Positions 9,102 through 20,557 of a stretch of 64,000 bases of DNA are shown here, in pieces. The notes under the pieces are model-generated. The model ran no database searches. It was given only the letters and a program-made list of their open reading frames with translations, and was not told the DNA's origin. This DNA comes from Acidovorax sp. SUPP3334 (lineage in GTDB: Bacteria; Pseudomonadota; Gammaproteobacteria; Burkholderiales; Burkholderiaceae_C): the NCBI RefSeq assembly GCF_030159055.1, contig NZ_BQXQ01000008.1, forward strand, positions 1 through 64,000, read 5' to 3'. A program made the translations under genes and the position numbers. The first letter of the stretch is position 1, and each line of letters starts with the position of its first letter.

Positions 9102-11624
9102 CTACTCCGCCGCCCGGCGCAACGTCTCCACCACGGGGCGGCGCAGCACATCGCGCAGGCCCCACCAGCCGGCCGCCAGCGCCAGCACGGCCCCTGCCAG
9201 CGCACCGATCAGCGGCACCCACGGCGTGGCCGTCCAGGCGAAGTCGAACACGTAGCGCGCCAGCGCCCAGCCCACCGCCACGGCCACCACGCTGGCAAGA
9301 AAGCCCGCCAGCAGCCCCACGCCCGCCAGCTCGGCCCGCTGCACCTGGCGCAGCAGGCTGGCCCGCGCGCCGACGGCCCGCATGATGGCGAACTCGCGCG
9401 CCCGTTCCTCGCGCGTGGCCGTCACGGCGGCGAACAGCACCACCAGCCCCGCCGCCAGCGTGAAGCCGAAGAGAAACTCCACCGCGCGGATCACCTGCCC
9501 GAGCACGCCCTGCACCTGGGCCAGCGTGGCGCTCATGTCCACGTTGGTGATGTTGGGAAACGCCCGCACCAGCGTGTTGTCGAAGCCGGGCGTGGCCGGC
9601 GCGCGGTAGGCGGCCAGGTACGTCACCGGCAGCTCGGGCGGCAGTTGGTCCACGGTGTACATCACGAAGAAATTGGCGCGCAGCGAGCCCCAGTCCACCT
9701 TGCGCAGGCTGGTGATGCGGGCCTCGCTCATCGCGCCCCCGATGTCAAAGCGCAGCGTGTCGCCGAGCTTCAGGCCCAGCGTTTCGGCAATGCCTTCTTC
9801 CACGCTCACCGAGTCTTTCTCGCCCGGTGTCCAGCGGCCGGCCACGATGGGGTTGTGGCCGGGCGCCTGCTCGGCGTTCGAGAGATTGAATTCGCGGTCC
9901 ACCAGGCGCTTGGCCCGGTCGTCGGTGTAATCGCTGGTGCCCACGTCCCGGCCGTTGATGGCCACCAGGCGGCCACGGATCATGGGATACCAGTCGTACT
10001 GCGCCACACCGCCGTCGCGCAGCGCCTTCTGAAACGCCTGCGACTGGTCGGGCATGACGTTGATCACGAAGCGGTTGGGCGCATCGGCCGGCGTGGAGCG
10101 CTGCCAGCTGCTGATCAGATCAGTGCGCAGCAGCACCAGCAGCACCAGCGCGAGCAGCCCCACCGCGAGGCTGCTGACCTGCACCACGGCATACACCGGC
10201 CGGGCGGAGATCTGGCGCGTGGCCAGCACCAGCCAGCGCGGCGCCGTGGCCTCGTTCACGCTGCGGCGCAGCAGCTTCACCGCCGCCCACGCAAGGCCGG
10301 CGAACAGCAGCACCGCGCCCGCAAAACCGCCCACGGCGATCAGGCCCAGCTTCAGGTCGCTGCTCACCGCCAGCAGCAGCGCGGCAAAGCCGGCCACGCC
10401 CACGCCCAGCACGGCCAGCGACGCGGGCTTCAAGCCCCCCAGGTCGCGCCGGATCACGCGCAGCGGCGGCACCTGCGACAGCTGCAGCACCGGCGGCAGG
10501 CCGAAGGCGAACATCAGCGTGAGGCCCATGCCTAAGCCGAACGCCACCGGCCACAGGCTGGGCGCGGGCAGCGCCGTCTCCACCAGCCCGGCGAGCAGCA
10601 GAACGAACACGTGGTGGACCGCGTAGCCCAGCAGCACGCCCAGCGCGCTGGCGAAGAGCCCGATCAGCGCGAACTCCACCACGTAGCCGCCCGCGATGGT
10701 GCGCTGGCTCTGGCCCAGCACGCGCAGCAGCGCGGCCGCATCCAGGTGCTCGTTGGCAAAGCCGCGCGCCGCCAGCGCCACGGCCACGGCCGACAGCAGC
10801 GCCGCGAGCAGCGCCACCAGGTTGAGGAATTTCTGCGCCCGGTCCAGCGTCTGGCGCATCTCGGGGCGGCCACTGTCCAGCGACTCCACGCGCACGCCAT
10901 GCACCTCGGGCGCCTTCACCGCCTCGACGGCCCAATCGCCGAACTGCTTGACCGCCCGCGCCTCGCCCGCCACGGCGAAGCGGTAGGTGAGCCGGCTGGC
11001 CGGCTGCACCAGCCCCGTGGCCGGCAGATCGAGCGCATTGACCATGACGCGCGGCGCAAAGCTCATGAAGCCCGCTCCCCGGTCCGGCTCGATGGCGATG
11101 ATGCGGGCGATGCGCAACCGGGCATCGCCCAGCAGCAGCGAATCGCCCATCTGCAGGCCCAGCGAGCCCAGCACGGGCGCATCCACCCACACCTCACCCT
11201 GGGCTGGAATGTCGCGCGTGGACCGCGCGGGCGCGCCCGGCGCATCGGCCACCTGCAGGCTGCCGCGCAGCGGATAGCCCGGCTCCACGCTCTTCAAGGC
11301 CACCAGCCGGCTGGCGCCCCCCTGCGCATCGCTCGCTCGGCCCATGGTGGGAAAGCCCAGCGTGGTCACCGCGGACAAGCCCGCGGCCCTGGCCCGCTCG
11401 ACGAACGCCGCCGGCGTGGGGTTGTCGCTCGCCACCACCACATCGCCGCCCAGCAGCTGCAACGCATCGCGCTGCAACCCGCCCTGCAGCCGGTCGGCAA
11501 AAAATCCCACCGAAGTGAGGGCCGCCACGGCCAGCGTGACCGCAACGATCAAAAGACGCAGCTCGCCAGCCCGCAGATCACGCCACAGCGTGCGCCAGCC
11601 GATTCGGAAGAAGGACAGGTTCAT
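9102..11624 (-). CDS. FtsX/MacB-like ABC transporter permease (YbbP type)
   Basis: An 840-residue inner-membrane protein. TM1 is near the start (LRLLIVAVTLAVAALTSVGF), followed by a large periplasmic domain (~45-260), a cluster of helices at ~270-480 (including LVALLAALLSAVAVALAARGF and a LLGYAVHHVFVLLLAG region), a second periplasmic domain, and C-terminal helices (FLFGFTLAAGLVVLFAAVTATREERARE, LLAGFLASVVAVAVGWALA). Two FtsX domains with two extracytoplasmic domains match the YbbP family. That family usually pairs with a YbbA-like ATPase and a TesA-like esterase; neither is adjacent here, so the partner ATPase must be elsewhere. The substrate is unknown; lipid or lipoprotein-related export is a family-level suggestion. 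Confidence 0.8.
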   Translation of the reverse strand: MNLSFFRIGWRTLWRDLRAGELRLLIVAVTLAVAALTSVGFFADRLQGGLQRDALQLLGGDVVVASDNPTPAAFVERARAAGLSAVTTLGFPTMGRASDAQGGASRLVALKSVEPGYPLRGSLQVADAPGAPARSTRDIPAQGEVWVDAPVLGSLGLQMGDSLLLGDARLRIARIIAIEPDRGAGFMSFAPRVMVNALDLPATGLVQPASRLTYRFAVAGEARAVKQFGDWAVEAVKAPEVHGVRVESLDSGRPEMRQTLDRAQKFLNLVALLAALLSAVAVALAARGFANEHLDAAALLRVLGQSQRTIAGGYVVEFALIGLFASALGVLLGYAVHHVFVLLLAGLVETALPAPSLWPVAFGLGMGLTLMFAFGLPPVLQLSQVPPLRVIRRDLGGLKPASLAVLGVGVAGFAALLLAVSSDLKLGLIAVGGFAGAVLLFAGLAWAAVKLLRRSVNEATAPRWLVLATRQISARPVYAVVQVSSLAVGLLALVLLVLLRTDLISSWQRSTPADAPNRFVINVMPDQSQAFQKALRDGGVAQYDWYPMIRGRLVAINGRDVGTSDYTDDRAKRLVDREFNLSNAEQAPGHNPIVAGRWTPGEKDSVSVEEGIAETLGLKLGDTLRFDIGGAMSEARITSLRKVDWGSLRANFFVMYTVDQLPPELPVTYLAAYRAPATPGFDNTLVRAFPNITNVDMSATLAQVQGVLGQVIRAVEFLFGFTLAAGLVVLFAAVTATREERAREFAIMRAVGARASLLRQVQRAELAGVGLLAGFLASVVAVAVGWALARYVFDFAWTATPWVPLIGALAGAVLALAAGWWGLRDVLRRPVVETLRRAAE

Positions 11625-11784
11625 GGAGGGCGACGTTAGCGCAAATGGGTTGGGCTTCGGGTGGGAAGGGGCTCAGGGCGCGCGATCTGGAGTTTTGCGG
11701 CGGCCAGTGTGGATGGGTCGGGCATGCGGGCCATGACGCGGTTTATGATTCGCTCGCCATTAGTACGTGACTATTCAGCAATTC

Positions 11785-12102
11785 ATGAGCGACCCACCAC
11801 CCCACACCGTCTGCGGAGTGCTCGCGGCCATCGTGGCGGCAACGCTCTTCTTCGTCACCACAAACTTCGACCGTGCAAAGCTGGCTCACACCGACGCGTG
11901 CGGGGCTGGAAGCTATCGTCTCAATGTCTATAAATACAGCGGCGGCGCGGGCTATGTCGAATTGACGGACAGACAAGGCAAGGGGTTCGGACGAGCGGAC
12001 TTTTCAGAGGGCGCCTATCTCGATCCCGAGTGGTCGGGCGATTGCCTCATGGTCACGGTAGGAACCGACACGGACCGCGTGAAAATCGAGGTGGCGCGTT
12101 GA
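11785..12102 (+). CDS. Small exported or membrane-anchored hypothetical protein
   Basis: A 105-residue protein starting at ATG 11785; an in-frame GTG at 11767 is possible. Residues 6-27 are hydrophobic (VCGVLAAIVAATLFFVTTN), forming a signal anchor or signal peptide. The remainder is a small beta-rich domain with two cysteines (DACGAGSYRLNVYKYSGGAGY ... SGDCLMVTV). I do not recognise the family. TATGAT at about 11743 could serve as a -10 element. It precedes the HipA-like gene by 81 bases on the same strand, but it is not a HipB-type antitoxin: no helix-turn-helix is present. Confidence 0.55.
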   Translation: MSDPPPHTVCGVLAAIVAATLFFVTTNFDRAKLAHTDACGAGSYRLNVYKYSGGAGYVELTDRQGKGFGRADFSEGAYLDPEWSGDCLMVTVGTDTDRVKIEVAR

Positions 12103-12183
12103 GGAGATGAAGCGCGGCCGCATCGCCAAAATCCTTTCATTGATCTATTCATCAAAGCATTCGATCCAGATAGACTGAAAGGT

Positions 12184-13542
12184 ATGCAGTCCGCCGCCGA
12201 GCATCATTCCGCACTGATTCTGAAGATGCTTCTTCAAGGCCCGAGAACCGCGCAATTCCTCATGAATGCTCTGGGTGCCAGCCAGCCTACGGTGTCGCGC
12301 ACCCTCAAGGCATTGGGTGATGAAGTGGTGCGGATCGGCGCTGCAAGATCTATTCAATATGCACTCCAGGATGGTGCCCGTGCGAATTTGCAGGCCCCGG
12401 TCTACCGTGTGTCCGCCGAAGGAAAAGTCCACGAACTCGGCACGCTGATTCCGGTCACTCCCGAAGGCTTCGTGATGGCGCAGGCCGATGGCCAGCGCGT
12501 TCACAGCGATGGCTTGCCCTGGTGGATCTTCGATATGCGACCCCAAGGCTATTTGGGGCGGGCCTATAACCAACGACACGGCGCGCGCCTGGGCCTGCCG
12601 GAACGGTTGAGCGACTGGGGAGACACCCATGCGCTGCGCGCGCTGCTGCTCCAAGGAGACGACTTGCCAGGCAACCTTCTTTTGGGGTCGGCGGCGCGAG
12701 AGCAGTTCGTCAATGCGCCAGCCCCGACGCCCATCCCGGCGGCTCGCAGGCCGCGGGCCTACGCAGAACTTGCTGCTGCGGCAACGCGTGGCGAACTGCA
12801 GGGGTCGTCCGCAGCGGGTGAACAACCGAAGTTCACCGCCTATGTGCAACCGAAAGCCGGGCCGGCCGTGCACACCCTCGTCAAATTTTCCGCATCCCTA
12901 CCGACCTTGGTCAGCGAGCGCTGGCGTGACCTCCTGCTGGCGGAACATATCGCGCTGCAAGTGCTGGGAGACGCTGGAATCGCGGCATCGCTCACCCGTG
13001 TCATCGACCATGGCACGCAGCGGTTTCTCGAAGTGCAGCGTTTCGACCGGGTGGGGGCGCTGGGCCGCCGTGCCTTGTACTCTCTCGCGGCGCTGGACGC
13101 GGAATTCGTGGGTCATGGCGGCCGATGGCCCGACATCGCGCAGGCATTGGCACGCGAACGGATCATCGTGCCCGAAGCGGTGGAAGGGGCCTGCCTGCTC
13201 TGGGCTTTCGGCACCCTGATCGGCAATACCGACATGCACAGCGGAAATCTTTCGTTCATGTCGGAACAAGGCCGCCCTTACCGGCTGGCACCCGCTTACG
13301 ACATGACGCCCATGGCTTTCGCGCCGACGGCCGGCGGGGATCTTCCGCAGCGCAAGCTGGCGTTGAACGTGGGCCAGCAAGTGCCCGCCCGGGCTTGGCT
13401 CCAGGCGCTGCCCATGGCCCAGGAGTTCGTGAAGCGCCTGCCGGAGACCAAAGGCTTCAGCGGTGGATTCGAGCCCTGTCTTGCCGCCCTGCAGTCGCAT
13501 GTCACCCTGGCAGCCGAGCGGATCGCCCGGCTGGCTCCATGA
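12184..13542 (+). CDS. HipA-family kinase-fold protein with N-terminal HTH (YjjJ/HipH-like)
   Basis: A 452-residue protein. Residues ~8-60 form a winged helix (LILKMLLQGPRTAQFLMNALG, SQPTVSRTLKALGDEVVRIG). The remaining ~390 residues are a HipA-type kinase fold: the phosphate-binding-like loop GEQPKF, a catalytic segment GNTDMHSGNLSF (~345-356) and the metal-binding YDMTPM (~370). N-terminal HTH fused to HipA is the layout of E. coli YjjJ/HipH, a HipA-like toxin. HipA proteins phosphorylate aminoacyl-tRNA synthetases, but whether this branch does so is unclear. No separate HipB antitoxin gene is adjacent, so the fused HTH may supply autoregulation. GAAAGG precedes the ATG. Composition is a little lower in GC than neighbouring genes. 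Confidence 0.8.
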   Translation: MQSAAEHHSALILKMLLQGPRTAQFLMNALGASQPTVSRTLKALGDEVVRIGAARSIQYALQDGARANLQAPVYRVSAEGKVHELGTLIPVTPEGFVMAQADGQRVHSDGLPWWIFDMRPQGYLGRAYNQRHGARLGLPERLSDWGDTHALRALLLQGDDLPGNLLLGSAAREQFVNAPAPTPIPAARRPRAYAELAAAATRGELQGSSAAGEQPKFTAYVQPKAGPAVHTLVKFSASLPTLVSERWRDLLLAEHIALQVLGDAGIAASLTRVIDHGTQRFLEVQRFDRVGALGRRALYSLAALDAEFVGHGGRWPDIAQALARERIIVPEAVEGACLLWAFGTLIGNTDMHSGNLSFMSEQGRPYRLAPAYDMTPMAFAPTAGGDLPQRKLALNVGQQVPARAWLQALPMAQEFVKRLPETKGFSGGFEPCLAALQSHVTLAAERIARLAP

Positions 13543-13548
13543 CCCCTT

Positions 13549-14738
13549 TCACCGCTCCCCGTCCATCCCCACGTACCTCACCGCCCGAGGCGGGCGGCAC
13601 AGCCCCCAGAGCGTGATGCCGGCCTGCTGCGCCAGATCGATGGCGAGCGAGGTCGGGGCCGATACGGCGGCCAGCAGGGGAATGTCGAGCCGGGCGCACT
13701 TGCGCACCAGCTCGTAGCTGGCGCGGCTGGACATGGCGACGAAGCCGTCCTCCCCCAGCCGGCCCTGCGCCGCGAGTTGGCCGATGAGCTTGTCCAGTGC
13801 GTTGTGGCGACCGACGTCTTCGAGCAGGTCGGTGAGGTCGCCCTCGGGCGTGGCCCAGCCGGCGGCATGCACGGCTCCGGCGGCGGCATTCAGCGATTGC
13901 AGCGCAGGCATCGCGGCCACTGCACGCAGAACGGCTTCGGCCGGCAGCGCGCTGGCCCAGGCGCGCGGCGTGACGCGTTCGGGCACCAGATCGAGCGCCT
14001 GCAGGCTGTCGATGCCGCACACGCCGCAGCCGGTGCGGCCCGCGAGCGAGCGGCGCTTGTCTTTCAGGCGTGCGAAGCAGCGGGCGGCGATGTCCATCTG
14101 CACTTCGCAGGCCGCCGCGGTGCCGGCGGGGCTGCCGGCAGGCGTGTTCAGCGTGCGCACTTCGATGCCGTGGCAGTCGGCGGGCTGGTCGATGAGCCCT
14201 TCGCTCAGGGCGAAACCCAGCGCGAAGGCATGCAGGTCGGCGGGCGTGGCCATCATCACGGCGTGGGAGAGCCCGTTGAAGACCAGCGCCACCGGCACTT
14301 CGGCGGCCACCGCATCGTCTTCCCACGCGCCGGCGGCCGTTTCGGGCATGGGCGGATGGCGCTGCACGCGGCGGGTGGCCAGGGGTGCGGGCAGCGGGCT
14401 GCCATCGTCGTGCAGGCTGTCGGTGGCCGCCACTTGCGGCGCGTTCGGGGTGTTCAGGGCGTTGGCGCATTGCCGGCGCCCGGCGTCGGTCAGCCAGGCC
14501 AGCCAGCGGGTGCCGTCCTTTTCGTCCTGCGCCACGCGCACCCATCCGGGGCCGGGCTGTCCGCCCAGCGCAGCACCGCTCAACAGGTGCAGGCCCCGCA
14601 GAACGGTGCTGCCGGGCAGGCCGAGGTGTTTGGCCAGGCGCGGCAGGGAGACGCCGCCCGGATCGTGCAGTTCGGCCAGCGCAAAAAGCAGCGCCGGTGT
14701 CAGCCCGCCGTTGGTGTCCGTCAACGCCGCGCTCTGCG

Positions 14739-14742
<4 letters not shown>
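13549..14742 (-). CDS. fdhD: FdhD sulfur-carrier fused to an N-terminal winged-helix-like domain
   Basis: The C-terminal ~280 residues are FdhD, which delivers sulfur from a cysteine desulfurase to the molybdenum cofactor of formate dehydrogenase-type enzymes. The signature RTGCGVCGIDSL carries the two functional cysteines; EDVGRHNALDKLIG and SSRASYELVRKCA are also typical. The first ~100 residues (LTPALLFALAELHDPGG, LPRLAKHLGLPGSTVLRGL, WLTDAGRRQ) look like a MarR/winged-helix domain and are not part of normal FdhD. I chose the TTG at 14740-14742: it overlaps the stop of the upstream oxidoreductase as TTGA, the same layout as an ATGA coupling, and the longer frame to 14991 only reads the antisense of that gene. 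The product is 397 residues versus ~270-280 for plain FdhD. Confidence 0.85.
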
Positions 14743-17090
<2,348 letters not shown>

Positions 17091-17198
17091 CGTGGTCTCC
17101 TGCTCCAAGGCGAAACGAACGGCGATCAGAGTGGGCGCCCGAGAGCGCGGCCGGGTTGGACATCGCCGCGCGCGCGGCATTCCGCAGCGGCCACCATG

Positions 17199-18725
17199 CT
17201 AGGGCGTTTTGAAGGTGGCTGCCGCGTCGGCCAGGGCCGCCGCCTGCTCGCGCATGCGCAGGGCGGCAGCCGCTGCCTCCTCCACCAGCGCCGCATTCTG
17301 CTGGGTCATCTGCTCGATGCGGGCGACGCTCTGGTGGATGCCGTCGATGCCGCTGCTTTGCTGGCCGCTCGCTGCGGCAATGCCTTCGATCAGGCGCGTG
17401 ACTTCGGCGATCGAGTGGGCGATGCCCTGCATGGACTGGCGCGCATCGTCCACCAGGCCGCCGCCCGCGTCCACCCGCTCGACCGATGCGGCGATGAGGC
17501 CGCGGATCTCCCGCGCCGCATCGCCCGAGCGCTGGGCCAGCGCCCGCACCTCGCCCGCCACCACCGCGAAGCCCCGGCCCTGCTCGCCCGCACGGGCGGC
17601 CTCGACCGCGGCATTCAGCGCCAGGATGTTGGTCTGGAAGGCGATGCTGTCGATGATGCCGATGATGTCGCGGATGCGGTGCGCGCCCTCGCGGATGCCG
17701 CCCATGGTGGCGACGACCCGATCCACCGCCGCACCGCTTTGCTCGGCGGCCTGCGAAACCGAGCCCATGAGCCCGTTGACGCGCCGGGCGTGCTCGGCGT
17801 TCTGCCCCACCGTGGCCGTGAGTTGCTCCAGCGCCGAGGCGGCGCTGTTGACCTCGCCGGCCTGCTGCTCGGTGCGTGTGGCCAGATCGCTGTTGCCCGC
17901 CGCGATCTCGCTGGTGGACAGGCGCAACCCGTCCGCGCCACGCCGCACATTGCCCACCAGCCCGGCCAAGCCCACGCCGATGCCGTTGATGGCCTGCAGC
18001 ATTTGCCCCACCTCGTCGCGCCGGGCAACGTGCATCTGGGTGGTGAGGTCGCCCGCCGCAATGCGCTGCGCCGCCGCACGCCCCTGGGCCACCGGCCGCG
18101 CAATGCCGCGATGCACCGTGCGGTAAACCACGGCCGCCGCGATCAGCGGTAGCCCCGCAACCACCGCCACCCAGGCAGCGGGCAGCGGCGGAAACACCAG
18201 CCAGGCCAGCGCCCACAGGACGTATTGCACCGCCAGCACCGACAGGGCCAGCCGGCCCGCCAGGTTCAAGGCCGGAATCTCGCTGACATCCAGGCCCACG
18301 TAAAGCACGCCCACGACCTGGCCGGACGCATCGCGCACCGGGTCGTAGCGTGTCATGTTCTGGCGGCCGAACACCGTGGCGTAGCCCGCATAGGCCCGCC
18401 CCGCCAGCAGGTTGGCATAAGCGGGGTGGGAGCGATCGAGCAGCGTGCCCACTGCGCGCTCGCCGTCCTGCTTGCGGACCGAGGTGGCGATGCGCACGAA
18501 GTCGTTGCCCTGCCGGGCGAACACCGTGGCACGCACGCCGCCGTGCGCGGTGAATCGGTCAGCCACCGAGAAGTCGCCATTCAGCAGACGCCCGGCGCAG
18601 CGCAGCAGCGGCGCCTGGGCCGCGCCGCCCTGCGGTGGCTCCAGCGTGAAACTGCCTGCGTGCTCGGCGGCGAACCGGACCGCGGCGGCATTGATCCGCC
18701 GGTGAAGAGCGCCTGGCAGCACCAT
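17199..18725 (-). CDS. Methyl-accepting chemotaxis protein lacking the usual first membrane helix
   Basis: A 508-residue chemoreceptor. Residues ~1-150 are a Cache-type sensor ([52 protein letters not shown]). Two hydrophobic segments follow ([20 protein letters not shown] and [19 protein letters not shown]), then HAMP ([22 protein letters not shown]) and the signalling domain with the hairpin tip [19 protein letters not shown]. Normal Cache receptors have a membrane helix before the sensor. Here the frame starts inside that position, 12 bases after the transporter stop. Either the N-terminus was lost, or the sensor is cytoplasmic with a two-helix anchor. No pentapeptide CheR/CheB tether is seen at the end. 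Confidence 0.85.
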   Translation of the reverse strand: MVLPGALHRRINAAAVRFAAEHAGSFTLEPPQGGAAQAPLLRCAGRLLNGDFSVADRFTAHGGVRATVFARQGNDFVRIATSVRKQDGERAVGTLLDRSHPAYANLLAGRAYAGYATVFGRQNMTRYDPVRDASGQVVGVLYVGLDVSEIPALNLAGRLALSVLAVQYVLWALAWLVFPPLPAAWVAVVAGLPLIAAAVVYRTVHRGIARPVAQGRAAAQRIAAGDLTTQMHVARRDEVGQMLQAINGIGVGLAGLVGNVRRGADGLRLSTSEIAAGNSDLATRTEQQAGEVNSAASALEQLTATVGQNAEHARRVNGLMGSVSQAAEQSGAAVDRVVATMGGIREGAHRIRDIIGIIDSIAFQTNILALNAAVEAARAGEQGRGFAVVAGEVRALAQRSGDAAREIRGLIAASVERVDAGGGLVDDARQSMQGIAHSIAEVTRLIEGIAAASGQQSSGIDGIHQSVARIEQMTQQNAALVEEAAAAALRMREQAAALADAAATFKTP

Positions 18726-18737
18726 GACGCCCCGCCC

Positions 18738-20378
18738 TTACTGGAAGAACTTGGCCGCGCTCACCAGGGTCTTGTAGATGCCCCAGGCCAGGGGAAGGCC
18801 CACGGCGGCCCAGGCGAATGCCACGAGCGCCGGGCTGGTGGCGCTGCCGGCCCCGGTGCCCGAGCCCACCTCGGTCGCCAGCGATTTCTCGTGCGCGAGC
18901 TTTTTCTCGTGGGCCAGTTCTTCATCGCTCATGAACCATTTGTCGGCCAGCGGGCGCACCAACAGGTTGGCGATCAGGCCGATGACCAGCATGCCCACCA
19001 GGATGTACATGGTCTGGTTATAGACCTGCTCGCGCGGCAGGCCAAGGCCGAGCTGGTACTCGCGCATGTAGTTGACGACCACCGGGCCCAGGATGCCGGC
19101 CGTGGCCCAGGCGGTGAGCAGACGGCCATGGATGGCGCCCACGAACTGCGTGCCGAACAGGTCGGCGAGGTACGCCGGCACCGTGGCGAAGCCGCCGCCG
19201 TACATCGAGAGGATGAGGCAGAACGCCCCCACGAACAGCAGCTTGCTGCCGGCCCCGGCCGAGCTGGGAATGCTGGCATACAGCAGGCCGCCCAGTACGA
19301 AGAACACCACGTAGGTCATCTTGCGGCCCAGCTTGTCCGACAGGCTGGCCCAGAAGAACCGGCCGCCGATGTTGAACAGCGACAGCAGCGCGGTGAAGCC
19401 GCCAGCCACGGCCGCGATGGCCGCCAGCTGCGCCTTGTCGAGTTCGCCGAATTTCTGAGGCACACCGATGAGCGCGCCGCCGAACACCTCCTGCAGCATG
19501 GGCGAGGCCATGCCGATCACGCCGATGCCCGCGCTCACGTTCATGCACAGCACGACCCACACCAGCCAGAACTGCGGAATGCCCCACACGCGCTTCACAT
19601 GCACATGGCGCTGCGTGATCATGGTGTTGGCGCTGGGTGGAGGAGGCGTCCAGCCGGCCGGCTTCCAGCCCGTGGCGGGCACGCGGTAGCCGAGAGCGCC
19701 AGCCATCATGAAGACGAAATAGACGAGGGCCATCACCACGAAGGTCTGCATCACGCCCACGTCGGTGGGGGTGGAAAACCGCTTCATCAGGTCCACCGCC
19801 AGGGGCGAGCCGATCATCGCGCCGCCGCCGAAGCCCATGATGGCCATGCCGGTCGCCATGCCCCGCCGGTCGGGAAACCATTTGATGAGCGTGGACACCG
19901 GCGAGATGTAGCCCAGCCCCAGCCCGATGCCGCCGATGACGCCCGAGCCCAGGATCATCAGCCAGAACTGGTGCAAGTGGATGCCCAGCGCCGACAGCAG
20001 CATGCCGCCGCACCAGCACACCGCCGACACGACACCCGCCTTGCGCGGACCGGCACGCTCCAGCCAGCCGCCCCAGATGGCGGCCGAGCAGCCAAGGAAC
20101 ACGAAAAACAGGGTGTACATCCAGCCCAGCGTGGCCACGCGCCAGTCGCAGCCGGAGGCGAACAGCTCGGCGAAGAAGCTCATGTCCTTGGGACAGGCAG
20201 CGCCGGTGCCGGACGTGGAAAGGGCCTTGGACAGCGGCAGCCAGAACACCGAGAACCCGTAGGCCATGCCGATGCACAGATGGATCGCCAAGGCCGCCGG
20301 AGGAACGAGCCACCGATTGAAACCGGGGCCGGCGATGATGCGATCCTTGTCCAGAAAACCAGGTTGCGTGGATGACAT
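18738..20378 (-). CDS. OFA-family (oxalate/formate antiporter-type) MFS transporter
   Basis: A 546-residue inner-membrane protein with ~12 helices. Family features include AIHLCIGMAYGFSVFWLPLS in TM1, the TM4-TM5 segment GGIGLGLGYISPVSTLIKWFPDRRGMATG, and GRFFWASLSDKLGRK in the second half. Extra loops are present: a Cys-containing insert between TM1 and TM2 (GAACPKDMSFF...SGCDW) and a repeated LAHEKKLAHEKSLATE before the last helix. The OFA family includes oxalate:formate antiporters, but many members carry other carboxylates. GAGAGGAACGC upstream supports the ATG at 20378. It is followed by the chemoreceptor and then the molybdoenzyme genes on the same strand, which would fit a formate/oxalate theme. 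Confidence 0.88.
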   Translation of the reverse strand: MSSTQPGFLDKDRIIAGPGFNRWLVPPAALAIHLCIGMAYGFSVFWLPLSKALSTSGTGAACPKDMSFFAELFASGCDWRVATLGWMYTLFFVFLGCSAAIWGGWLERAGPRKAGVVSAVCWCGGMLLSALGIHLHQFWLMILGSGVIGGIGLGLGYISPVSTLIKWFPDRRGMATGMAIMGFGGGAMIGSPLAVDLMKRFSTPTDVGVMQTFVVMALVYFVFMMAGALGYRVPATGWKPAGWTPPPPSANTMITQRHVHVKRVWGIPQFWLVWVVLCMNVSAGIGVIGMASPMLQEVFGGALIGVPQKFGELDKAQLAAIAAVAGGFTALLSLFNIGGRFFWASLSDKLGRKMTYVVFFVLGGLLYASIPSSAGAGSKLLFVGAFCLILSMYGGGFATVPAYLADLFGTQFVGAIHGRLLTAWATAGILGPVVVNYMREYQLGLGLPREQVYNQTMYILVGMLVIGLIANLLVRPLADKWFMSDEELAHEKKLAHEKSLATEVGSGTGAGSATSPALVAFAWAAVGLPLAWGIYKTLVSAAKFFQ

Positions 20379-20557
20379 GCGTTCCTCTCTGGTGTGCTCT
20401 TCTCGACGTTCTCGCGCCCCCCTTGGCGCGGGTTCGATGAACAGTTTCAGCGCAATGCTTGAGCTACGTCAAGACACATGGCACACAACATGTCATGTTT
20501 TTTTCGCGCTATCAGGCAACAGCAAGGACAGCGGTGCATGCACCGGCGGCGGCGCGT

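Noticed and set aside
8399-9205. 268-residue minus-strand frame overlapping the haemoglobin gene
   Set aside because: Only a short hydrophobic stretch looks protein-like; the rest is antisense to the LysR relic and haemoglobin. No start is supported.
11785-12102. HipB-type antitoxin for the HipA-like gene
   Set aside because: The product is an exported or membrane-anchored beta-rich protein with no helix-turn-helix.
18225-20375. 716-residue plus-strand frame
   Set aside because: It is antisense to the OFA transporter and chemoreceptor; its His/Arg/Ala bias is the mirror of GC-rich codons and no start signal is seen.
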